A stretch of 64,000 bases of DNA from Notoacmeibacter sp. (GCA_019912385.1 JAIOIW010000117.1:33532-97531); one strand, 5' to 3'; shown: positions 25,150-34,816, counted from the first letter of the stretch. Notes: generated by a model not told the origin, from the letters alone. A program made the numbers and translations.

Positions 25150-25926
25150 CTACACCGTCAGCCCATATTGCGTCGCGATGTAATCGTAGATGTCGATCAG
25201 GTCACCCTCATTGGCAGCGGCAAGGATGTCCTTGTTGAACAGCATGATATCGGCGACCTGCCCGGAGAAGCTGGAGGCGGCCGGTGAATTCGCTGTGCCA
25301 AGATAGAGCGTTGTAAGGGTGAGCGTCGACGACGCTCCCGTTGCCTCCTCCGGTCCATTATTGTCGACTTCGACGGCCTGCTTTGCCGTCGATTGTACAA
25401 AGCTCGTGACACCTGCGTGAAAGGCCGTTGCCGAACCGACCACGCTCGTGCCGGTGCCGCTGCCAATACCGGACCCGGCAATGTAGTTTTTCAGAACCTC
25501 GGACGAATCGACAAACAGGGCATGGTCCGTATTGTTCGACAGAACATGCATGGCCGCTCCGACACCCGTTTCAGCACGCATCACAGCGACTTTCGACCAG
25601 GCTGTCCCGGCCCCCGCCGGCCACATGCCCGACCAAACCATGTGGTCCGGCCGTACCCGGTCGAAAAGCAGGGCAGGCTCTCCGTTAATCTGATTGGCTT
25701 GGTAGAGCGGGCGATTCCCACTCGTGGCCTGGTCGAACGTAGTGCCGGCGGAGGCTCGGCAGGCCCACGACGAGACGCGGCTCGAACCATCCAGCGTCAG
25801 ATAGGATGCATCTGCGGTAAACCAGCCAAGCAGACCGGTGATGCCGGCGATGCGCTGCTGAAATGTCTGCAGCACCGGCAGCGAGGTATCGGTAAACGTG
25901 TCGTTTATGATGATCGATCGGCTCAT
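25150..25926 (-). CDS. Tail fibre-like protein with concanavalin A-like (LamG) domain
   Basis: The protein has 258 residues, rich in S, T, G and A. The region GLLGWFTADASYLTLDGSSRVSSWACRASAGTTFDQATSGNRPLYQ and ...YLGTANSPAASSFSGQVADIMLFNKDI is the usual LamG/laminin-like fold of phage fibre tips (W-x-D-x-S...G-x-I-A-E-I). It ends IYDYIATQYGLTV, common in that class. The start at 25926 overlaps the upstream fibre gene by one base. It is the last late gene; probable receptor binding. Confidence 0.75.
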   Translation of the reverse strand: MSRSIIINDTFTDTSLPVLQTFQQRIAGITGLLGWFTADASYLTLDGSSRVSSWACRASAGTTFDQATSGNRPLYQANQINGEPALLFDRVRPDHMVWSGMWPAGAGTAWSKVAVMRAETGVGAAMHVLSNNTDHALFVDSSEVLKNYIAGSGIGSGTGTSVVGSATAFHAGVTSFVQSTAKQAVEVDNNGPEEATGASSTLTLTTLYLGTANSPAASSFSGQVADIMLFNKDILAAANEGDLIDIYDYIATQYGLTV

Positions 25927-28121
25927 TAGCTTACGCGCTCCTTGAAGGTCTGGCACCAATTTGCCAGCGTGAATGATGGGTCGGTGATGGATGCCTCAGT
26001 CTCACCGTCAATGAGATTGCCCCATGCGCCCGAATAACCTGACGCACCGGCTCCATCATAGGCGTAGAAGATATCGACGGTTCCTGGGTCGGTCGCGAGT
26101 TCAACCGTCACCTCGTCGGTGCCCGTAATGGTGACGCTGGAGATCGACACCGGAGTTCCCCCCGTGTCTGCTGCCGCGAAGCCGTAATCCGTCGCCGCAG
26201 CGCGGGTTGTAGTGTCCCATTGCAGCGATCCGCTTGGCACATCAAATGTGATGGTGACGGTCGTGCCAGACTTGGCCAGCGCGGAAGGACGCAACCCCGT
26301 CCATCCGTTGCCGGTGATAAACAGTTCGCGCCACGCACGCCCGAAATATTCTCCATAAATCGCGTATCCAGTCGCGGTCAAATGCACAGTGTCGACAAGC
26401 GGCAGCATGTACTTGGGAGCAGCTATCACAACATCAGAGCGGTCACGCGCCAACTCGTACTGAGCGATCTGGATGTCGTCGCCGGCCCCTGTTGTCGCGG
26501 CGCAGGTTTGACCGATCAAAAAGGTAAAGGCCGACAGGTTCGATGCCAGATATGCGGCGAAGTCCGCCTGTATGTCATCGAAATAGGTGCCGACATCAGT
26601 TTTCCATGTTGCTGCCGGTGTGGCGGCGGCGCGGTCATTCACACCGAGATCAAACAGGAAACCGCGAACGGCTAATGCACGCCCATAGATGGTGGCCAGA
26701 GCTGCGGCTTTTGCCATCACCGCCAAGCCGTTGGAATAGGGCGGCGTGCCCTGGGCGATATCTACGATCTTGGCTCCGGACATGCCGAAGGTGTTGTAGA
26801 GCCATGTGCGGAACGTTTCGCTGCCGTCGACCTCCGCCTTATGGAGATAGCGTATCATCCCGGAGCCCGGCGTCTCTCCTGTCGTACTTTCAACGGCTTC
26901 CTTGAGAGGCACAAAATCAAAAACGGCGGTTGGATCAAACGTTCCTGTATTGCCGCCCCGCGTCCCGCTATCGAACATGAAGGCGTGGTAGGGATAGGGC
27001 GCGGTCGTCGTCAGCGCACCCGGCGATCCGCCACCGACCGACAGGCTCTCCCCTGTGCCAGGAACAAATTCGAGCGGGCCGGCGGCTTCATACATCGCGG
27101 TTGTGGGGGTCTTGAGATCGTTGCGCTGTACATAAGACAGCAATGATCCTTCGCCGTCGGCCAAAAAGCGGTAGAGATTGGCGCCATGACGCTGGACCTG
27201 CATTGCCTTTCCCGGCCCGGTCACCTGATCCGGGTTGATCACCTCAATTTTTCCGGGCCGGAAACTGCCATCCGTCAGAAGGGCGAAGCCAAGATTGCCG
27301 CTGCTATCCTTCACACCCCACCAAGCGCGCGATCGGCCGACATATACCTCCTCGCTATTCGCGAGAAATTCTAGCGTTCCAACAACTGCATGGCCGGCGC
27401 GGTTGATGCCGAAGGCCAACCGGAGCTGTCCGTCGACTAACGCGTAGGGGTAGTCGGGATAGCCATCGAGCAGGCCGCTTCCCGCCAGCCGGTCGAGGTC
27501 GCTCTTTTCCGTTGTCGTAAAGGCTTTGTTTGTTTCGCCGTCTGATAGATCGTCGAAGGTGGCAATGTCCATGTCGGCGATCACAACGAAGGTCAGGTCC
27601 GTCGTGCCAAGCGTGATCGGCGTTGTAGTGCAGTGCCAAAGCTGGTTGGCGTGCGCGGCGCCGTTCTGCACCTTGACCGCTATTCCCTCCATCTCGGCGT
27701 CGCTGTCTGCGTCGACAGTACGTGAAGCTGCGCCCGATGACGGCACGTCATAGGGGCCGTTCTCCGACGCCGTCGTTTGGGCCTTGACCAGGATGCGTTC
27801 GCCCGCCGAAACAGTGTAGCCGTCATGCGTCGTGCCCGCGGCAATTCCGCCGCCGGCAATATCGACATTGGCCGTCGTCGCGCAGGCAACCGTCTCGGCG
27901 CGGTGATACCCAGCGCCGAAATTCTCCTCCAATATCAGCAATCGCGCATCATTTGATTCATCCGCGGCCTCCAATGCGTTGGCACGGCCCTCCAGCGCAC
28001 CGGTGGCCGCTTCCACTTCCGATCCCCAGAGCTGAACCTCTTCCAGATCACCGCCGCGGGCCTCGCCGGCGGCGGTGGTCGGTTTGAATATTTCCGTCGC
28101 TTTTTTGGTGAAAACGCTCAT
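25926..28121 (-). CDS. Tail fibre/spike with SGNH-hydrolase domain
   Basis: The protein has 731 residues. The N-terminal 200 residues look like a fibre adaptor (GAAHANQLWHCTTTPITLGTTDLTF, then DIATFDDLSDGETNKAFTTTEKSDLDRLA). From about residue 350 an SGNH fold is visible: block I FVPGTGESLSVGGGSPGAL with the catalytic Ser, and block V DTVHLTATGYAIYG with Asp and His. A C-terminal beta-sandwich follows. Such domains deacetylate surface polysaccharide during adsorption. It lies next to the LamG fibre gene. Confidence 0.8.
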   Translation of the reverse strand: MSVFTKKATEIFKPTTAAGEARGGDLEEVQLWGSEVEAATGALEGRANALEAADESNDARLLILEENFGAGYHRAETVACATTANVDIAGGGIAAGTTHDGYTVSAGERILVKAQTTASENGPYDVPSSGAASRTVDADSDAEMEGIAVKVQNGAAHANQLWHCTTTPITLGTTDLTFVVIADMDIATFDDLSDGETNKAFTTTEKSDLDRLAGSGLLDGYPDYPYALVDGQLRLAFGINRAGHAVVGTLEFLANSEEVYVGRSRAWWGVKDSSGNLGFALLTDGSFRPGKIEVINPDQVTGPGKAMQVQRHGANLYRFLADGEGSLLSYVQRNDLKTPTTAMYEAAGPLEFVPGTGESLSVGGGSPGALTTTAPYPYHAFMFDSGTRGGNTGTFDPTAVFDFVPLKEAVESTTGETPGSGMIRYLHKAEVDGSETFRTWLYNTFGMSGAKIVDIAQGTPPYSNGLAVMAKAAALATIYGRALAVRGFLFDLGVNDRAAATPAATWKTDVGTYFDDIQADFAAYLASNLSAFTFLIGQTCAATTGAGDDIQIAQYELARDRSDVVIAAPKYMLPLVDTVHLTATGYAIYGEYFGRAWRELFITGNGWTGLRPSALAKSGTTVTITFDVPSGSLQWDTTTRAAATDYGFAAADTGGTPVSISSVTITGTDEVTVELATDPGTVDIFYAYDGAGASGYSGAWGNLIDGETEASITDPSFTLANWCQTFKERVS

Positions 28122-28142
28122 GGCTTCCTCTTTTTCTTCAGC

Positions 28143-30323
28143 TCATGGTCCCGGTGGTGTCGGGTTGTAGGAGTTGACGACGGTGGCCGAGCTGGACGTG
28201 CCGTCGGTCGTCTTCACGACAACCGAATAGCTCCGGCCGGTCGGGTTGGTGTAACCCGCATCGCTGCTGACCTGGACATCCGGTTCGCCAGGCCGGATGT
28301 CGCCGCTGTAGCTGTAGCCGCTCGCACCGCCGCTACCGGTGATTTCGACCTCCACCGGCGCAATGTCCGAAGTGTCGGTCGTGATGGTGTCTTCCCAGTT
28401 GGAACCGTTGAAGGCCGTGACGATCGTCACATCCGGGGCTGGCGGCGTGCTGTTGTCGACAGCGAGCGCACCAACTTCAAGCAGGTCGGAAAAATATGAT
28501 CCTTGCTCTTCGGCGTTGAAAAACCGCACCCTGAAGTCGGCCTGGTCGCCGGTCATGTCGCCGGCTGCAACGTAACCCAGCCAGAATGTGCCGGCGCCTT
28601 CGACGTCGCTCATCGATGCCCACGAATCCGGGTTGCCGGCCGTGTATCCCCGGTAATTGGCCTCGGCGACCGTACCGCCGGTCACCCCGGCGAACTTGAC
28701 CCTGGTCTCGTAGGCGCCGCCGCCCGGATATTGCACCACGGCCGCCTCGCTCGGCGCGGCCGGCTGATCCAGCTTCGCCTCAAACTGGCGCGGCGGCAGT
28801 TGGCTCGGCGCCGCCGCCTCGTGCGTCGCCGGCGTCCACGGCTCGTCGATCAGTTCCTGCGGCCACACGGTAAACGGGATCTCGACCGTCCCGTCCTCGT
28901 CGTTCATGCGCGGCGTGCCGATCAGGCAGAGCATGGTCTCGCTTGACCCGTCCGCGTTGAACTCGGGAAACTCGATATCGGCAAAGCTGATATCCCACAA
29001 GGCGGCGCCGGCCTGGTTGGTCACGATCAAGCCGTGGTCGGCGCGTTTGAGCAGAAACTCGCGACGCGCCAGTTGCTGGGCCTGGCCGGCATCGGTGCAA
29101 TAGGGAAACCGCGCGTCGTAGTAGATGTCGCCGACGCGGGTGACTTCGTCGTCGATCGTCGCCCACGCGATACCCGACATGTCGATGTCGATGATCTTGT
29201 AATAGCGCTCCGGCGACCAGTACCAGACGCGGCATTTGTTGGCCCGGTCCGTCGCTTCGGCGCCGTAGATGTAGTCGTAGTCGTAAATGTAGTCGGCTGG
29301 AAACGTCCGCTCGGCCGTCGGCGCATCGTCGACCAGCACCACCTGGATCGTGCCGTCGTTGGCCTCGCGCACGTCGCCGCCGATCGAGGAGACGAACGCC
29401 TGGGCGATCTCGACGCGCTTGTTCTCCGAAGCCCAGATGCCATGCGCGGTGGCCCGTTTGCGCGTGCCACCCTGCTTGGCCACCATGGCGTCGGCCCTGG
29501 TCGCTTCGGTTCCGATCGTCGTCCAGTCGAAACTGGCGGCCGAGAACCCCGGAAACTGCGCCAGCACATGCGCGGTATTGAGGATGCCGTTGTCGGTCCA
29601 GGCGGTCGCCAACGTGCGCGGGTCATAGACCGGTTCCAGCCGCGCAAGATAGGCCACTTCGGGAACGCCGGACTGGAAAAGCGTCTGGAACTTCGCGGTC
29701 GTGATCCCCGGCGAGATGAACTGCGCCGTCGTCTGGAAAATGCCCTGGCCCTTGTGCGCCGTCGTCCACTCGGAAAGATCGGCGACCGCGTTGGCATCGG
29801 CGGTCTCGGTGCCGTCGCCCGGCTGCCGGCGCAGATAGACATAGGAGCCGACGGGTTTCGACCAGGGCGGCGACGACACCGCGCCATCGGCCTCGACCGT
29901 CACCGGGCGATAGCCGAGATAGACGTCCTCGACGCCGTCGATTTCCCCTTTCATGTGGGCGATCATCCGGTAGCGATTGACCCCGGAGGTGTTGCCGTAG
30001 ACCTCCAGGCCGCCGAGCAGGCCGCGTCCGACGCCGCGCAGCTCGGACCCGTCCGATGCGGTGAAATTCGACTGGTACTTGTCGGGCACCAGCGTCTGGT
30101 GCCCGGAAAACAGCGAAGCGGATAGCAGGTTCGCACCGACCGCCAGCGCGCCGAGCGCGATCTGGCCGATCAGGGCAATGTCGATCGGAACCGTAACGCC
30201 GGTGATCGAGGTGAACGCGCCGACCAGGGCAACGCCGACTGAAAATGGATCCGCCAGTGCAGCGCGGTTCATCGCCAGCAGCGACACACTGGCCAGCAGG
30301 GCAATGCGCAGCATCCGCCTCAT
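28143..30323 (-). CDS. Tail tip/host-specificity protein (gpJ/GTA gp15-like)
   Basis: The protein has 726 residues. An N-terminal hydrophobic stretch (about 1-60, with two membrane-like segments) is followed by the tail-hub region (RGVGRGLLGGLEVYGNTSGVNRYRMIAHMKGEIDGVEDVYLGYRPVTV, then Q-Q-L-A-R-R-E-F-L-L), and fibronectin-like Pro/Thr-rich repeats end the chain. Position after the NlpC/P60-like gene matches tail tip proteins of GTA-like phages. The ATG at 30323 overlaps the preceding stop (ATGA). The long upstream extension of the ORF is in the wrong frame of another gene. Confidence 0.8.
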   Translation of the reverse strand: MRRMLRIALLASVSLLAMNRAALADPFSVGVALVGAFTSITGVTVPIDIALIGQIALGALAVGANLLSASLFSGHQTLVPDKYQSNFTASDGSELRGVGRGLLGGLEVYGNTSGVNRYRMIAHMKGEIDGVEDVYLGYRPVTVEADGAVSSPPWSKPVGSYVYLRRQPGDGTETADANAVADLSEWTTAHKGQGIFQTTAQFISPGITTAKFQTLFQSGVPEVAYLARLEPVYDPRTLATAWTDNGILNTAHVLAQFPGFSAASFDWTTIGTEATRADAMVAKQGGTRKRATAHGIWASENKRVEIAQAFVSSIGGDVREANDGTIQVVLVDDAPTAERTFPADYIYDYDYIYGAEATDRANKCRVWYWSPERYYKIIDIDMSGIAWATIDDEVTRVGDIYYDARFPYCTDAGQAQQLARREFLLKRADHGLIVTNQAGAALWDISFADIEFPEFNADGSSETMLCLIGTPRMNDEDGTVEIPFTVWPQELIDEPWTPATHEAAAPSQLPPRQFEAKLDQPAAPSEAAVVQYPGGGAYETRVKFAGVTGGTVAEANYRGYTAGNPDSWASMSDVEGAGTFWLGYVAAGDMTGDQADFRVRFFNAEEQGSYFSDLLEVGALAVDNSTPPAPDVTIVTAFNGSNWEDTITTDTSDIAPVEVEITGSGGASGYSYSGDIRPGEPDVQVSSDAGYTNPTGRSYSVVVKTTDGTSSSATVVNSYNPTPPGP

Positions 30324-30727
30324 GACGTAAAGCTCCATTGCGCGACGATGTTTTTCGGGTAGGGCGTTCGCCACGTCCAGCCGCCATCGGCGCGCCAGCC
30401 CCAATAGCCGGCGCCGGCGCAAATCATGCCGACATGGCCGTACCGGGCGGCATCGATGACGCCGACGCTGCCGCGTTCCGGATCGCCGGGCGAGGCCGGT
30501 CCCAGACACCGCTCCCATAGCGCCTCAAGGCTGCCGGCGTCCGCAATCAGCGCCTCGGCTTCTTCCCGTGAATGCCAGACCGGCAGGTCCGGCGTCACGC
30601 CATGCGCTTCGCGCAGGAACCGCGCCACCACCGCCGAGCAGTCGTCGACGCCCCATTCGATCCGCTTGCCGGCAAGCTCCGTCTCCAGCGCCAGCAGCGC
30701 GCGGCCTGTCCTGTCGATCACTCCCAT
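30320..30727 (-). CDS. NlpC/P60-like tail peptidase (DUF6950-like)
   Basis: The protein has 135 residues. The catalytic cysteine lies in GVDDCSAVVARFL and the histidine in YGHVGMIC, in the order expected of the papain-like NlpC/P60 fold; the third residue is not clear. These proteins sit at the tail tip and cut peptidoglycan during entry. Gene order (distal tail, DUF2163-like, NlpC/P60, tip) equals that of gene transfer agents. It overlaps both neighbours by a few bases. Confidence 0.78.
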   Translation of the reverse strand: MGVIDRTGRALLALETELAGKRIEWGVDDCSAVVARFLREAHGVTPDLPVWHSREEAEALIADAGSLEALWERCLGPASPGDPERGSVGVIDAARYGHVGMICAGAGYWGWRADGGWTWRTPYPKNIVAQWSFTS

Positions 30728-31296
30728 GGTTCGACCACCTCGGTGCCGGCATATTCAAAATACTTGTCGCCGGGCCATTCGCGCTGGTGCCACCCGTCGG
30801 TGAACTGGCCGCCGAACGGATGGTTCTTGGCCAGCCACGGCCCTTCCAGATTGATGGTGATCAGCCTTGCGCCGGTGCGGGCGCTGGCATGACGGTGCGG
30901 GCGCGACAGCGAACCGGTGACAACGCGTTTCTTGGTTCCGATGATCTTCTCTGTCTCGGGATTGAACATCGCCCAGTAGAGGGTCGCCGCGCGGCCCTCG
31001 ATGTCACGGGCGTTCTCGTGGATCGAACGCATGAAGGCATAGGACGGCGCGGCGATCGTGATCTGGATGGCGGTCGCCTGGGGAAACCGCGAGGCGTCGA
31101 CCGCGCCAAGCGCCACGAACTGGCCGCCGGCCGGATCGTCCACACCGGTCCAGTCGTGCCCGTCCAGCGTCAGCGTGCCGGTGCCCTTGACGTAATAATA
31201 GGTGCCCGCCGCCAGATCGGCTTCCAGCAGCCAGGTCCGCGCCACATCCGGGCTCTGGCCCATCTCGTGCATTTCGGCTTCGGTAAACAGGGCCAT
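30718..31296 (-). CDS. Tail protein, GTA gp13 (DUF2163)-like position
   Basis: The protein has 192 residues, beta-rich. TWLLEADLAAGTYYYVKGTGTLTLDGHDWTGVDDPAGGQFVALGAV resembles the start of DUF2163 and related tail hub proteins; KKRVVTGSLSRPHRHASARTGARLITINLEGP reads as a strand-rich core. The similarity is modest, and the position gives most of the weight. Likely baseplate or hub component. Confidence 0.65.
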   Translation of the reverse strand: MALFTEAEMHEMGQSPDVARTWLLEADLAAGTYYYVKGTGTLTLDGHDWTGVDDPAGGQFVALGAVDASRFPQATAIQITIAAPSYAFMRSIHENARDIEGRAATLYWAMFNPETEKIIGTKKRVVTGSLSRPHRHASARTGARLITINLEGPWLAKNHPFGGQFTDGWHQREWPGDKYFEYAGTEVVEPWE

Positions 31297-31301
31297 CGCG
31301 T

Positions 31302-32006
31302 CTACCCCGTGAACCAGGCGCGCACGATCTCGTCCTTGACTTCCAGGAAGTCGAGATCGATCTCGGGCATCAGATTGCGGTTGTAGGGCAGCTTCGGCTC
31401 GGTCAGCAGCTTCATCGCCATGGTCGGCCGCATCGTCGCCCCGTCCGTCGCCGCGACCGCCTTTCTGAGCGGTGGCCAGATGCGGTATTGACCGGCGGCA
31501 AGGACTTCGGTCACCTCGTAGACCGCCAGGTGAAACGGGAAGAACCCGAACCGGTCGCCATCATCGAGCGACTGGCCCCAGTGGTCGCTGCCCAGGACGA
31601 CGCTAGTGTCTCCCTTTGCCGCGGCGGCCCCGGCCGTTTCGGTCGGGTAACGCGCCGACCAGCCAAGCCCGTTCGACCAGTACTCGCCGTTCGACCAGGT
31701 CTGGACCAGCGGCCCTGAGGCGCCGGCTTCTGCCCGTGTCATGATTTCCGGCTCCTGCCAGGGCACCCGTGTGGCATTGGCGCCGCCATGCTGGGCCGTG
31801 ATCCAGCCGCGCACCCGCCTGGCCTCGGCGCCGCGCATCTCCGGCAACGTGATCCGCACGCGCCACAATCCGAACGGTGAGCGCACCGTCTGTGCCAAGC
31901 CTGCGAAACTGAAACCGCCACCGGCCCCGATCGTGCGCGGACCCTCAAGGATTGCGTAATTCGCCCACTCGACCCCGACGGGCCAGTTCAGCAGCCGCGC
32001 GGTCAT
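31302..32006 (-). CDS. Distal tail protein, GTA gp12-like position
   Basis: The protein has 234 residues, with many W, G and beta-strand patterns (SPFGLWRVRITLPEMRGAEARRVRGWITAQHGG). No motif identifies it alone. It directly follows the tape measure gene, where siphoviruses and GTAs encode the distal tail protein. It overlaps the tape measure stop by 4 bases. Confidence 0.6.
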   Translation of the reverse strand: MTARLLNWPVGVEWANYAILEGPRTIGAGGGFSFAGLAQTVRSPFGLWRVRITLPEMRGAEARRVRGWITAQHGGANATRVPWQEPEIMTRAEAGASGPLVQTWSNGEYWSNGLGWSARYPTETAGAAAAKGDTSVVLGSDHWGQSLDDGDRFGFFPFHLAVYEVTEVLAAGQYRIWPPLRKAVAATDGATMRPTMAMKLLTEPKLPYNRNLMPEIDLDFLEVKDEIVRAWFTG

Positions 32007-33952
32007 GGCCGGGTTCCCCGCGTGTTCGTCCGTTGTGCCGCCGACTGGGCGATCGCGGGCACCTGCTTGCGCAACCGGCCGGAGGACGCCTCGGCCTCGC
32101 TGCGCGAAACCTCTCGGACTTCCGGCATGATGTTGAGCGCGCCGTCGGTGGCGAGCCCGAAGGTGATATGCGTGCCGCCGCCGCCGCCCATCCGCCTGAG
32201 CGCCGAATTGGGCAGCACACCGGCGCCGTTGGGTGTCCCGAACACCGGTTCCGGGCCGCGATCGCCGACAATGCCGAAACTTCCCGGCGGGATCAGCCCA
32301 CCCTCGGCGAAGAAGCCGGAGAACAGCCCCGAAATCAGCTTGCCCAGACCGCCGAACAATCCGCCAAGGAAACCGCCACCGCCGGACTTGCCGCCCGAAC
32401 CGACATTGGCCAGCGAAAGGTCGAGCTGATCGATGGCGTCCAGCATCTTGTTGAAGATCCGGTCGGCGATCTTGTCGAGCGCGTTCAGTCCGGCGTCGCG
32501 GAAGGCTTCCCAGAAGGTCTTGCCCTCCTTCAGCCCCGATCTCAGGTCGGAGAAAAAGCCGCGAAACACGTCGCGCCGGAACTCCAGGCTGTCGGCCAGC
32601 GCCCCGGTCGCGGCTTCCGCTTCGGCCATCTGCTGTGCGAGATTCTTCAGCTCGGCGACCTGTTCCGGCGACAGTTTGATGCCCGCGCGCTTGGCCTCGT
32701 TCAGCAGCTCGTGTTCGTAGCGCAGCGCGGCGGCGGCCAGTTCGGTCAGGCCAAGCGCCTGTTGCTCCGTCTCCTGCGCCGCGATGAACTCCAGGGCAGA
32801 GGCCGTCAGTTCCTTGTACTCGTCGTCCGCAGACTTGCCGCCCTTGCCTTTGCCGCCGATGGCGAGATCGGCGAATTTAAATGGGGGCGTCGTCGTTTTC
32901 GTTTTTTCCGGCGGCAGGTCGGGATGAAAGTCCGGCGCCGGGCCCGGCGCGCCGGGCGTCCCCTTGGGCGTCCCAAAGATCCCGGCCGGGATATCGGCGC
33001 CGGGTTTAAGCTCGCGACCAAGGATGTCGTGTGTCTTTGCCCATTCGGCCCATCCTTTGAGTTTATTCCACCATCCACCAAGGGTCCGCATCCAGCCGAT
33101 CGTGGTCCGGATCGCGGTGACAATCCAGCCAAACGCCGTCACGATACCGCGCGCCATAGCTTCCGCATCGGCGACAAAGGACGGATCATTGAGCATGTCG
33201 GCAAAGGCCTGGAGCTGCGGCAGGAGATCGTAGGCAATTCGCGTGATGACGCCTTCAAACCCCTTTCGAACGCGGCTCATTGTGTCGTTGAACACTTCCG
33301 CGCGCTTGCCCATGTCGGTCGAGATCACGATGCCGAGCCTGTTTGCCTCGTCGGCCATGTCCTTCAGGCCGGTCCGCCCCGCGTTCAGCATCGGGATCAT
33401 CGTCGCGCCGGCGCGCCCGAAGATCCTCAGCGCCAATGCGGTCTTGTCGGCGCCGTCCTCCATGCCGGCGAACCGCTCCGCGATGTCCGCCATCACCGCG
33501 TCGGCCGAGCGCAGCGCGCCCGACGCGGTGACAATCTCGATTCCCATCACCTGAAATGCCTTTGCCAGCGTCTTGTCGGCGCCTGTGGCCGCCTGGCCCA
33601 TATTGTAGCCGAGGCGCTGCAATCCGTTCGTGAGTTCCTGCAGGCTAACGCCGGAAAGATCGGCCGCCCAGGCGAGTTCCGACAGCGCCTCCGTCGTCAC
33701 GCCGGCCTTCTGCGCCGATTTGCTCATCGCATCCGCATGGTCGATCGTCCGCTTGACCATGTAGCCGAGCGCCGTAGCCGCGCCCGCGGCGGCAAATGCC
33801 AGGTTCTTGCCAAGGCGCAGCGCCTGTTTCGCGACCGCGTCGAACCGCACGCCAAGGCCGCGCGCCTGCCGTTCGGCGGCGTTGACGCCTTTGGAGAAAC
33901 CGCGGTCGTCGGTTCTCAGTTCGAGCAGGGCTTCGCCAAGCCGTTCACCCAC
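32003..33952 (-). CDS. Tail tape measure protein
   Basis: The protein has 649 residues. The start RLGEALLELRTDDRGFSKGVNAAERQA, a hydrophobic stretch (LAFAAAGAATALGYMVKR), long helices and a Gly-rich C-terminal segment (GGGGFLGGLFGGLGKLISGLFSGFFAEGGLIPPGSFGIVGDRGPEPVF) are diagnostic of tape measure proteins. Its length predicts a tail of roughly 95-100 nm using about 1.5 angstrom per residue. It follows the two tail chaperone genes. Confidence 0.93.
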   Translation of the reverse strand: MGERLGEALLELRTDDRGFSKGVNAAERQARGLGVRFDAVAKQALRLGKNLAFAAAGAATALGYMVKRTIDHADAMSKSAQKAGVTTEALSELAWAADLSGVSLQELTNGLQRLGYNMGQAATGADKTLAKAFQVMGIEIVTASGALRSADAVMADIAERFAGMEDGADKTALALRIFGRAGATMIPMLNAGRTGLKDMADEANRLGIVISTDMGKRAEVFNDTMSRVRKGFEGVITRIAYDLLPQLQAFADMLNDPSFVADAEAMARGIVTAFGWIVTAIRTTIGWMRTLGGWWNKLKGWAEWAKTHDILGRELKPGADIPAGIFGTPKGTPGAPGPAPDFHPDLPPEKTKTTTPPFKFADLAIGGKGKGGKSADDEYKELTASALEFIAAQETEQQALGLTELAAAALRYEHELLNEAKRAGIKLSPEQVAELKNLAQQMAEAEAATGALADSLEFRRDVFRGFFSDLRSGLKEGKTFWEAFRDAGLNALDKIADRIFNKMLDAIDQLDLSLANVGSGGKSGGGGFLGGLFGGLGKLISGLFSGFFAEGGLIPPGSFGIVGDRGPEPVFGTPNGAGVLPNSALRRMGGGGGTHITFGLATDGALNIMPEVREVSRSEAEASSGRLRKQVPAIAQSAAQRTNTRGTRP

Positions 33953-34184
33953 CGGTTTCCTCCCTGGCGGGCGCCTCGACCACCGCGATCCCCATTGCCG
34001 CCAGCATCGCCGGGCTGGCCCGCGCGGCGCGCCGTTCCCCGCCAGCCGCGCGGCGTTCCAGCCGCCTCACGGCATCCATCATGTCCGCCTTGTCCAGATG
34101 TGCGCCTCCGATCGCAGCCGCGTTGATTGCCGCGAGCTGTTCCTCGGCCTGCAGGCGCGGCAGCATGGCGACATAGGCCCTCAC
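33945..34184 (-). CDS. Small tail assembly chaperone-like protein
   Basis: The protein has 79 residues. QAEEQLAAINAAAIGGAHLDKADMMDAVRRLERRA resembles the short second chaperone (gpT/GTA gp10.1-type) encoded just before tape measure genes. Its ATG overlaps the upstream stop by 4 bases and its stop overlaps the tape measure start. Programmed frameshifting between the two chaperone frames is possible but I saw no clear slippery heptamer. Confidence 0.65.
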   Translation of the reverse strand: MRAYVAMLPRLQAEEQLAAINAAAIGGAHLDKADMMDAVRRLERRAAGGERRAARASPAMLAAMGIAVVEAPAREETGG

Positions 34185-34633
34185 GAGCGCCGCCGGCGCT
34201 TCTTGGAGCCACCAGCCTGGCGAACCGCCGAAGAACCGCTGGAGGCGGGGGAGGACCTCTCCCCAGTCGACCGGTTCATCGCTTTCAGCGTCGCTCCCGC
34301 CGCGGCGACCTGGTCGCCGAGCAGGAGCCCGGTAAAAACCGCGATCACCCGCATCCTGTGCGCGCTGGTGAGCTTCGCGGCGACATCGTCCGGCACGCCG
34401 GTCATGATCCGCGCCGCCACCGTGTCGATCAGCGCGTTAAGTTCCTCGCCTCTCTCCTCGTCCTGGCAGAGCGCCTGGATTTCGCGGCCCCAGTTTTCGA
34501 ACCGCTGCGTGTCGAGAATCGAGAGCTCGTCAGGCGACAGGATCTCGTACGACTTGCCGTCGATCGCGATCGTTGGGCGCTCGATCAGCGTCGTCAGATC
34601 AAGAAGCGGCTGCCGCTTTTTCGTTTCGGCCAT
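34181..34633 (-). CDS. Tail assembly chaperone-like protein
   Basis: The protein has 150 residues: TIAIDGKSYEILSPDELSILDTQRFENWGREIQAL and LIDTVAARIMTGVPDDVAAKLTSAHRMRVIAVFTGLL, then a Ser- and Lys-rich tail. Helical content and position between the major tail and tape measure genes fit a gpG-like chaperone. GGAG lies 9 nt upstream of the ATG at 34633; the longer ORF to 34771 is unsupported. Confidence 0.7.
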   Translation of the reverse strand: MAETKKRQPLLDLTTLIERPTIAIDGKSYEILSPDELSILDTQRFENWGREIQALCQDEERGEELNALIDTVAARIMTGVPDDVAAKLTSAHRMRVIAVFTGLLLGDQVAAAGATLKAMNRSTGERSSPASSGSSAVRQAGGSKKRRRRS

Positions 34634-34814
34634 GGATGTCTCCTTCGCCCTGGTGAATGACCTTGATGCCAAGCGCCCGGCACCGCCTTTCGATTTCGGC
34701 CTGGCGTTCGCGCGCCGCGCGCGCCGCCTGCCGGTGCCTGCGCGCCTCCCGCTTGTGCTGGTCGGCCTCACGCCCCAGCCGCCGGTGCTCCTCGATCAGG
34801 CCCGCGCCGTCCAT
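34599..34814 (-). CDS. Small helical phage protein
   Basis: The protein has 71 residues, mainly one Arg/Glu/Ala-rich coiled coil (EEHRRLGREADQHKREARRHRQAARAARERQAEIERRCRALG). It starts 2 bases after the major tail stop and overlaps the next gene by 35 bp. It could be real or a chance ORF in GC-rich DNA; the tight spacing is the main support. Confidence 0.45.
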   Translation of the reverse strand: MDGAGLIEEHRRLGREADQHKREARRHRQAARAARERQAEIERRCRALGIKVIHQGEGDIHGRNEKAAAAS

Positions 34815-34816
34815 CC

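Noticed and set aside
31952..34126. 724-residue plus-strand ORF over the tape measure gene
   Set aside because: Antisense shadow of GC-rich codons; the minus strand has a clear tape measure protein.
33945..34633. Programmed frameshift between the tail chaperones
   Set aside because: No convincing slippery heptamer found near the overlap; the second gene has its own ATG.
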